Shown here piece after piece: positions 58,527 to 64,000 of a stretch of DNA of 64,000 nucleotides. Numbering within the stretch: position 1 is the stretch's first letter; every line of letters begins with the position of its first letter. Source of the stretch: Halobacteriales archaeon QH_7_66_36 (GTDB lineage: Archaea; Halobacteriota; Halobacteria; Halobacteriales; Haloarculaceae). The stretch is from contig PXQV01000015.1 in assembly GCA_003021175.1 (NCBI GenBank), forward strand, positions 273,510 to 337,509, given 5' to 3'. The notes beneath the pieces were generated by a model. The model saw nothing but the letters and a program-made list of their open reading frames with translations. It was not told where the DNA came from and ran no database searches. Both the position numbers and the translations under genes were made by a program.

Positions 58527-59369
58527 ATGACGGCACCGACACACCGGTACGTGACGCTCGACGGGACGGAGATTCACTACACCGAGTGGGGCGATCCGGA
58601 CGCGACGCCGCTGGTCTGCGTCCACGGGCTCTCGCGGCACGGCCGCGACTTCGACCCGCTCGCCGCGGCACTCGCCGACGAGTACCGCGTTCTCTGCCCG
58701 GACATGCCCGGTCGCGGGGAGAGCGAGTGGGACCCCGACCAGTACGACGGCGCGTCGCTGTCGGCGATCATCGTCGGCTTCTTCGAGGAACTCGGGCTGA
58801 CGGACGCACACTATCTGGGCCTCTCGATGGGTGGGCAACTCGGTATCGGCGTCGTCGCCGGCCCGCTCGCCGACCGGGTGCGGCGACTCGTGCTCGTCGA
58901 CATCGGCCCGGACCCGGACGACGACGACACCGCCGACGAGGGGGTCCAGCGCATCATCGACTACCTCACGAACCCGCCGGCGTTCGACGCGCTCACCGAA
59001 CTGGAGGCGTACTTCCGAGACGTGTACGATACCTTCTCGCCGATGACGGACGCGGAGTGGCGACGGCTTACCCGCACCTCGGCGCGCCGAACCGAGGACG
59101 GCCAGTTCGCGCCGAACTACGACACCCGCATCGTGGAGCCGCTGCTGTTGGGCGACAGCGACGGCCCGGACCAGTGGGCGCAGTTCGACGCCATTGACCA
59201 GCCCGTGATGACCGTCAAGGCGGAACACTCGGACATCCTCAGCGACGCGACGTTCGCCGAGATGCGCGAACGGAAACCCGACATGGAGACGCTCGGCGTC
59301 GACTGCGGGCACGCGCCGGCGCTGAATGTGCCCGAGCAGACGGAGCCGATCCGCGAGTTCCTCGACTGA
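58527..59369 (+). CDS. Alpha/beta hydrolase
   Basis: A 280-residue protein from the ATG at 58527: LDGTEIHYTEWGDPDATPLV, CVHGLSRHGRDFDPL (oxyanion HG), VLCPDMPGRGESEWDP, HYLGLSMGGQLGIG (nucleophile Ser) and near the end MTVKAEHSDILSDA and GVDCGHAPALNVPEQ (catalytic acid and His). This is the soluble esterase/epoxide-hydrolase-like group, and the substrate is unknown. Confidence 0.88.
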   Translation: MTAPTHRYVTLDGTEIHYTEWGDPDATPLVCVHGLSRHGRDFDPLAAALADEYRVLCPDMPGRGESEWDPDQYDGASLSAIIVGFFEELGLTDAHYLGLSMGGQLGIGVVAGPLADRVRRLVLVDIGPDPDDDDTADEGVQRIIDYLTNPPAFDALTELEAYFRDVYDTFSPMTDAEWRRLTRTSARRTEDGQFAPNYDTRIVEPLLLGDSDGPDQWAQFDAIDQPVMTVKAEHSDILSDATFAEMRERKPDMETLGVDCGHAPALNVPEQTEPIREFLD

Positions 59370-59507
59370 GCAATAGACTGCCGTCGGGCTAAAATCGCGC
59401 GACACAGCGGCTCTTTCCACTTTCACCGCGGTAGCGTAGATTTAAATACGATAGAGCATCAACCACAGTACGTCTCCCACTGAAAACACGCGGAGACGGA
59501 GCAAACC

Positions 59508-60431
59508 ATGACCGTGCAACAGCACGCCCGAGAGATATACGAGCAGTTCTCAGACCAGTTGGACGTGACCGTCGAAGAGGTGGAGGAGCGTTTGGACACG
59601 CTGGTCAACGAGTACAGCATTCCGGCCGACGAGGCGCGCCGGTCGGTCGTCTCGAACTACCTCGACGAGGCCGACATGGACCGTGACGACCTGAGCGGTG
59701 GGTCGAACGAGACGGTGCAGGTCGGCGACATCGACGCGGACGAGGAGTGGATCGACCTGCGCGTGGCCGTCGCGGACCTGTGGGAGCCACAGTCGGAGAG
59801 CATCTCGCAGGTCGGTCTGCTCGGCGACGAGTCGGGCACCACCAAGTTCGTCGCCTTCGAGACCAGCGACCTCCCCGAACTCACGGAGGGCGAGTCGTAC
59901 GCACTCGGCAACGTCGTCACCGACGAGTACGAGGGCGACTACTCCGTGAAGCTCAACCGGACCACCTCGATCACGGAACTCGACGAGGAGATCGAGGTCG
60001 GCGACGACAGCACCACCGTCGAGGGGGCGCTGGTCGACATCCAGTCCGGCAGCGGCCTCATCAAGCGATGTCCCGAGGAGGGGTGTACCCGCGTCCTCCA
60101 GAACGGTCGCTGTAGCGAACACGGCGAGGGCGACGGCGAGTTCGACCTCCGGATCAAAGGCGTCCTCGACGACGGCGGCGACGTCCACGAGGTCATCTTC
60201 GATCAGGAGGCGACCGAGGACCTGACCGGCATCGGTCTCGACGAGGCGAAGCAGATGGCGATGGACGCGCTCGACACGACCGTCGTCGCCGACGAGATGG
60301 CAGAGGGCGTGCTGGGTCGCTACTACCGCGTGACCGGGCCGACGCTCGGCCGGTACGTGCTGGTGAACGAGATGGAATCACTCGGCGGCGCGGATGCCGA
60401 GTCTACCCTCATCCGCGCGAGGTCGATCTAA
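59508..60431 (+). CDS. rpa3: Replication protein A-like single-stranded DNA-binding protein
   Basis: Protects single-stranded DNA in replication and repair. A 307-residue protein with helical N-terminus (VEEVEERLDTLVNEYSIPAD), OB folds (WIDLRVAVADLWEPQSESIS, TSITELDEEIEVGDDSTTVE) and a zinc finger (RCPEEGCTRVLQNGRCSEHG, about residues 186-205). A partner gene of the COG3390 family follows directly, as in the haloarchaeal rpa3-rpap3 pair. The absence of a third phosphoesterase gene favours rpa3 over rpa1, although I cannot verify the numbering. Confidence 0.9.
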   Translation: MTVQQHAREIYEQFSDQLDVTVEEVEERLDTLVNEYSIPADEARRSVVSNYLDEADMDRDDLSGGSNETVQVGDIDADEEWIDLRVAVADLWEPQSESISQVGLLGDESGTTKFVAFETSDLPELTEGESYALGNVVTDEYEGDYSVKLNRTTSITELDEEIEVGDDSTTVEGALVDIQSGSGLIKRCPEEGCTRVLQNGRCSEHGEGDGEFDLRIKGVLDDGGDVHEVIFDQEATEDLTGIGLDEAKQMAMDALDTTVVADEMAEGVLGRYYRVTGPTLGRYVLVNEMESLGGADAESTLIRARSI

Positions 60432-61025
60432 ATGTCCGTCCCAACCCGCGAAGTCGCGCGTCGCGTGTTCGCCGAGGAGTTCAACGACGCCGGCTACACC
60501 TTCAAGGAGTCGGACGACGAGCGCGCGCCCGTCTACGCACTCCTACCCACCGGCGCGCACGCCAACCGCGTCTTCGTCGTCGGGACGCTCACCGAGACGG
60601 AGGACATCGGCGAGGACTCCGAGTACTGGCGGGGTCGCATCGTCGACCCGACGGGGACGTTCTTCACCTACGCCGGCCAGTACCAGCCGGAGGCGGCCAA
60701 CGCGCTCCGCGACCTGGAGCCGCCGGCGTACGTCTCCGTGGTCGGCAAGCCGCGGACGTTCGAGACGGACGACGGCGGCGTGAACGTCTCCGTCCGGCCC
60801 GAGTCGATCAGCGTCGTTGACGCCGACACCCGCGACCGCTGGGTCGTCGAGACCGCGGAGCGGACGCTCGACCGCATCGAGACGTTCGAGGACGACGACA
60901 ACGAGTACGCCGCGATGGCCCGCGACCACTACGACCTCCCCGTCGAGACCTACGAGGAGAGCGTCGTCGAGGCGCTCCGATCGCTCGAAGAGGAGGAAGC
61001 AGACGCCCCCGAGACAGAGGCGTAG
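60432..61025 (+). CDS. rpap3: RPA-associated protein (COG3390)
   Basis: A 197-residue protein that starts at the base after the RPA stop. TREVARRVFAEEFNDAGYTF, VFVVGTLTETEDIGEDSEYW, RGRIVDPTGTFFTYAGQYQP and YVSVVGKPRTFETDDGGVNV fit an OB-fold partner subunit, followed by an acidic helical tail. In haloarchaea such proteins form a complex with the adjacent RPA and are needed for DNA repair, which is family knowledge. Confidence 0.9.
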   Translation: MSVPTREVARRVFAEEFNDAGYTFKESDDERAPVYALLPTGAHANRVFVVGTLTETEDIGEDSEYWRGRIVDPTGTFFTYAGQYQPEAANALRDLEPPAYVSVVGKPRTFETDDGGVNVSVRPESISVVDADTRDRWVVETAERTLDRIETFEDDDNEYAAMARDHYDLPVETYEESVVEALRSLEEEEADAPETEA

Positions 61026-61085
61026 TTCGGAACGGGCCGTCCATCCGGAGACTCGGCTCCCTCGCAGTCACGTCCCCCGCCGACG

Positions 61086-61406
61086 GGAGTGTTCAGATAC
61101 GCGATGGCTGATCGAGCAACTGGTTCGGGCGGGACTGAAAGGGGCCGTTATCGGCGGCTGCGCCGCCGATTGCTCGGGAGAGCGCCGCTCTCCCGGTAGG
61201 CGCTACGGGAAGCACGACGACGCAAGCAGCGAGGGAGCAAAGCTCCCTCGGCCCGCTCGCGCGGTGCAACCGCGCGAGAACACCGCAGCCCGACCGACTG
61301 CCCGAGGTGGCCCCGCCACCTCGCTGCGCGCGACCGTAGCGCCCGGGGGCTTTCTACACCTCGTTGTCCTCCTCGTCTCCGAGGTCATCATTAACTGGAC
61401 ACTACC
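61086..61406. mobile_element. MITE-like repeat, copy 3
   Basis: The 432-base gap 61026-61457 has no gene. Its segment starts GGGAGTGTTCAG and ends CTGGACACTACCC, imperfect inverted repeats matching copies 1 and 2. Inside are GACTGAAAGGGGCCGTTATC, GGCGGCTGCGCCGCCGATTG, GCGCGGTGCAACCGCGCGAG and GCGCCCGGGGGCTTTCTACA followed by CCTCGTTG, closely matching the reverse complement of copy 2. Confidence 0.6.
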
Positions 61407-61457
61407 CTCGCTCCACAGTCCGAACGTCTTTGCAACGCGACCACACGACTGCTAGTA

Positions 61458-62744
61458 ATGCGAGTAGATATCGGCAACGCGCTCGACGCGGTTGCCACGC
61501 CCGGGATCACGACGGATGCGCTCGACCGGCTCGACGCCGAGGTGGCGACGGCCCACGACAGTATCGCGGCGGGGATGTCGAACGCCGCGTTCGGCTACGC
61601 GAGCCTCAACCTCCCCGAGACGACTAACGCGGCCGGCATCCAGCGTGCGGTCGCGGACGTGGACGCCGACGCGGTGCTCACCGTCGGCATCGGCGGGTCG
61701 GCGCTGGGCGCGAAAACCGTCTCGGCTGCGCTCGGCGAGTCCGGGCATTATCTCCTCGACAACGTGGACCCGGAGCACGCGACACGCCTGCTGGACGCGG
61801 TCGACCTCGACCGGACGGCGGTGAACGTCGTCTCGCGGTCCGGGACGACAGCAGAGACGCTGGCAAACTTCCTCGTCGTCCGGGACGCCTACGAGTCGGC
61901 GGGCGTCGACTGGACCGAGCGGACGGTCGTCACGACGGGCGACGCCGGCCCGCTGGCCGACCTCGCGAACGAGGAGGGACTGCCGCGGCTCGCCGTCCCG
62001 GAGGGCGTGCCCGGGCGGTTCGCCGCGCTATCGGCCGTCGGGCTCATCCCGGCGGCCATCCTCGGTCACGACATTGAGGCGGTGCTCGCTGGCGCGCGGT
62101 CGGCCCGCGAATCGCTCTCGGGGAGCCTCCACGACTGTCCGGCGTACGCGTACGGCGCGGTCGCGACTGCGCTGGAGCGGCGCGGTGCCCACACGAACGC
62201 GTTCATGCCGTACGCGGAGGCGTTAGAGCCGTTCGCAGAGTGGTTCGCACAGCTGTGGGCCGAGTCGCTCGGCAAGGACGGACAGGGCCAGACCCCGGCG
62301 CGGGCACTCGGCGCGACCGACCAGCACTCGCAACTGCAGCTGTATCGGGCGGGGCGTCACGACAAACTCGTCACGCTCGTCCGGCCCCGCGAGCGAGCGG
62401 ACCGATCTATCCCCGAAACAGACGTTGAGGGGCTCGCGTATCTCGGAAAGTCGACGCTCGCCGACCTGCTGGACGCCGAATTCGAGGCGACGGAGGCGAG
62501 TCTCGCGGCGGCGAGCCAGCCGAACGTCCGCGTCGAAATTGACCGCGTCGACGAGCGCGGCATCGGTGACCTGCTCTTTTCCTTCGAGGCGGCCTGCGTG
62601 CTCGCGGGCGAACTCACGGGCGTCGGGACGTTCACGCAGCCGGCCGTCGAGTGGGGGAAGTCGGCCGCGCGCGGACTGCTCGGCGGAGCCGACACCGACG
62701 AGGCCGAGGCGGTCCGGGCGAAACGCGAGTTTAGGATCCAGTAG
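61458..62744 (+). CDS. pgi: Glucose-6-phosphate isomerase
   Basis: Interconverts glucose-6-phosphate and fructose-6-phosphate. A 428-residue PGI-superfamily protein: FGYASLNLPETTNAAGIQRA, DADAVLTVGIGGSALGAKTV, AVNVVSRSGTTAETLANFLV (sugar-phosphate site), LPRLAVPEGVPGRFAALSAV and LWAESLGKDGQGQTPARALG plus ATDQHSQLQLY (active His). The ATG follows a small promoter-like gap after MITE copy 3. Confidence 0.93.
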   Translation: MRVDIGNALDAVATPGITTDALDRLDAEVATAHDSIAAGMSNAAFGYASLNLPETTNAAGIQRAVADVDADAVLTVGIGGSALGAKTVSAALGESGHYLLDNVDPEHATRLLDAVDLDRTAVNVVSRSGTTAETLANFLVVRDAYESAGVDWTERTVVTTGDAGPLADLANEEGLPRLAVPEGVPGRFAALSAVGLIPAAILGHDIEAVLAGARSARESLSGSLHDCPAYAYGAVATALERRGAHTNAFMPYAEALEPFAEWFAQLWAESLGKDGQGQTPARALGATDQHSQLQLYRAGRHDKLVTLVRPRERADRSIPETDVEGLAYLGKSTLADLLDAEFEATEASLAAASQPNVRVEIDRVDERGIGDLLFSFEAACVLAGELTGVGTFTQPAVEWGKSAARGLLGGADTDEAEAVRAKREFRIQ

Positions 62745-62775
62745 ACGTATCCGGGTGACACGTGTACGAGCGGGC

Positions 62776-63534
62776 GTGTCACACGATACTGCCGCGCTAG
62801 GGCCGCGGGAATCACAGCTACGCGCCGTCGTCCTGAGCCTCGGACTCGGGATCACGGGCTTCGTGGTCGGTGTCGCCGTGTTCGTCCTCGCCGTGAACGC
62901 GCTGACGGCGCTCGGTATTCCGGTTCGGGCGAACGTCGTCCTCCGGTACGGAATCAGTATCATCGCACTACAGGGGGTCGGTCTGCTGGTCACGTCGCTC
63001 GCCTTCTTCCGCTGGCGCGACCGGTTCGACCTGATCAAGCTTCGGGTGCCGACCCGCCGCGACGTGGGGCTGATCGTCGGCGGGTTGGTCGGGCTGCTCG
63101 CCCTGCTTGCCGCTCTCAGTGCCCTGTACAGTCGCTTCGGGATCCAGACGCCGACGACACCCATCGTCCAGGACGGTCTCGAAACGCCCGTGCTCGCGCT
63201 GTATCTCATCCCGCTCACGTATCTGCTCGTCGGACCGGGCGAGGAGCTAATGTTTCGAGGGGCGGTGCAGGGCCTGCTCCGCGAGTCGTACAGCCGCGTG
63301 CCGGGTATCGTCATCGCGTCTGCGGTGTTCGCGGTCGCCCACGCCGGGAACGTGCTCGCCGCGCCGCTGGGTGAGAAGCTCGCCTACTTCGCGGTCATCT
63401 TCACGCTGAGTCTCGTCCTCGGTGCGCTGTACGAACTCAGCGACAACCTCGTCGTCCCGATGCTCGTCCACGGGACGTACAACGCGTTCACCTTCCTCCA
63501 GCTGTATCTGGTCGGCACCGGCCAACTCGGGTAA
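62776..63534 (+). CDS. CPBP-family intramembrane metalloprotease
   Basis: A 252-residue protein from a GTG with six to eight hydrophobic helices. The CPBP motifs are visible: LVGPGEELMFRGAVQGLL (EExxxR), VFAVAHAGNVLAA (His) and DNLVVPMLVHGTYNAFTFLQ (second His). These proteins cleave CAAX-like or bacteriocin substrates, or act in protein sorting, in the membrane. The start lies 32 bases after pgi. Confidence 0.88.
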   Translation: MSHDTAALGPRESQLRAVVLSLGLGITGFVVGVAVFVLAVNALTALGIPVRANVVLRYGISIIALQGVGLLVTSLAFFRWRDRFDLIKLRVPTRRDVGLIVGGLVGLLALLAALSALYSRFGIQTPTTPIVQDGLETPVLALYLIPLTYLLVGPGEELMFRGAVQGLLRESYSRVPGIVIASAVFAVAHAGNVLAAPLGEKLAYFAVIFTLSLVLGALYELSDNLVVPMLVHGTYNAFTFLQLYLVGTGQLG

Positions 63535-63538
63535 ACTA

Positions 63539-63589
63539 CCCTACCCTACTTTGCTCACCCCATACGGGGTTCGCTCGTTGAGGGTAGGG
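63539..63589. terminator. Inverted repeat after the CPBP gene, probable terminator or IS605-type end
   Basis: CCCTACCC (63539-63546) pairs with GGGTAGGG (63582-63589), and within it CCCCAT-ACGGGG forms a second stem. The location, between two convergent genes and next to a TnpB gene, suits either a transcription stop or the right-end hairpin of an IS200/IS605 element. A further stem GTCACCGG/CCGGTGAC lies at 63615-63637, overlapping the TnpB stop region. Confidence 0.45.
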
Positions 63590-63611
63590 CTTTGATGTGG
63601 ACTCCCGGCAA

Positions 63612-64000
63612 TCAGTCACCGGCAATCGGCCGGTGACTCTCGCCGTTCAGTGTCCCACCATTCATACGCACGTCTACTGGTGCGTCTCCGCTCCCCGACG
63701 TGGGCGAGGACCGGAGTTTGTGGTGTCGCTTTCGGGCGTATCGTAGCCCGATGTTCTTCGCGGCGTTGTAGTCCGCGTTCACTTCGTAGCCGCATTTCTG
63801 ACAGTTGAAGTGTTCTCCATGCCGGTTGTCCTCGTGCGTGAACCCGCAGTCCGTCCGCGAACAGCGTTGTGACGTGTGGTTCGGCTCGACTCGTTCCACA
63901 AAGACACCGCGCTCAGGAGCCTTGTACTCGACGTACTCAAACAGGCGTCGGAACGCCCAGACGTGGTGCCACTTCGCCTGTGGAAGTCGCTCACGAATGT
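63612..64000 (-). CDS. tnpB: TnpB/OrfB-type protein, C-terminal part (runs off the window)
   Basis: 129 codons are visible on the minus strand, with the N-terminal part beyond the edge. It has the RuvC-like tail and zinc ribbon of IS605 Tnp[61 protein letters not shown] (four-Cys zinc ribbon and final Asp), followed by [15 protein letters not shown] and a basic tail. TnpB is an RNA-guided nuclease of transposons. The guide RNA usually lies at the element end just downstream, in this case around 63540-63640. Confidence 0.88.
   Translation of the reverse strand, partial: IRERLPQAKWHHVWAFRRLFEYVEYKAPERGVFVERVEPNHTSQRCSRTDCGFTHEDNRHGEHFNCQKCGYEVNADYNAAKNIGLRYARKRHHKLRSSPTSGSGDAPVDVRMNGGTLNGESHRPIAGD

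Noticed and set aside
1..64000. CRISPR arrays or rRNA genes
   Set aside because: I saw no regularly spaced short repeats and no rRNA-like sequence. The Cas4-like gene stands alone.

Overview
The window comes from a halophilic archaeon of class Halobacteria. Its housekeeping parts are GC-rich and code for acidic proteins of recognisable haloarchaeal type: isocitrate lyase with the short archaeal malate synthase, aIF-2/IF5B, ATP-dependent DNA ligase, RPA with its COG3390 partner, pyruvoyl-dependent arginine decarboxylase and archaeal Pgi. Several genes have TATA-like boxes about 25-31 bases before the start codon, which fits leaderless transcription. Two AT-richer accessory blocks interrupt this core.

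Accessory block 1 (left edge to about 26.85 kb) opens with a divergent gene cluster that looks like a DNA-modification defence system. Leftward from about 6.6 kb are a small winged-helix protein, a PglZ-domain protein, a 336-residue protein of unknown function and a very large P-loop ATPase that runs off the window. Rightward are a tRNA-guanine-transglycosylase (TGT)-like enzyme, a winged-helix protein, an AAA ATPase, a DpdA-like transglycosylase with an extra C-terminal domain, a ribbon-helix-helix protein, the preQ0 pathway genes folE, queD, queE and queC, and a PD-(D/E)XK nuclease-like protein. My reading is a dedicated 7-deazaguanine DNA-modification pathway joined to a BREX-like PglZ/ATPase module. 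It continues beyond the left edge.

The rest of block 1 (15.8-26.85 kb) looks like an integrated plasmid. It has a HerA/VirB4-like ATPase, a tyrosine integrase, an MNT/HEPN pair, two Orc1/Cdc6-type ATPases, small zinc-finger proteins and a HEPN-like protein. It ends at a T-arm-like hairpin, where base composition changes sharply.

From 26.9 to 32.1 kb is core chromosome: an epimerase, aceA-aceB, pdaD and small conserved genes. Accessory block 2 (32139-44213) is a roughly 12 kb integrated element bounded by a 13-bp direct repeat. The right copy overlaps the last codons and stop of infB. The element carries a tyrosine integrase, a serine recombinase, winged-helix and coiled-coil proteins, a SWIM protein, duplicated 43-residue zinc ribbons with duplicated promoters, two Tat-type lipoproteins (one transglutaminase-like) and a secreted/membrane gene group. 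No virion genes were recognised.

From 44.2 to 63.5 kb is core chromosome: infB, a DHH phosphoesterase, ligase plus beta-lactamase-fold nuclease, a Cas4-like protein, Sua5/TsaC, redox proteins, an SDR, a nucleotidyltransferase, an M20 amidohydrolase, a CBS protein, RPA, pgi and a CPBP protease. Three intergenic copies of a MITE-like repeat sit here (46.07, 54.08 and 61.09 kb). The right edge holds the C-terminal part of an IS605-type TnpB.
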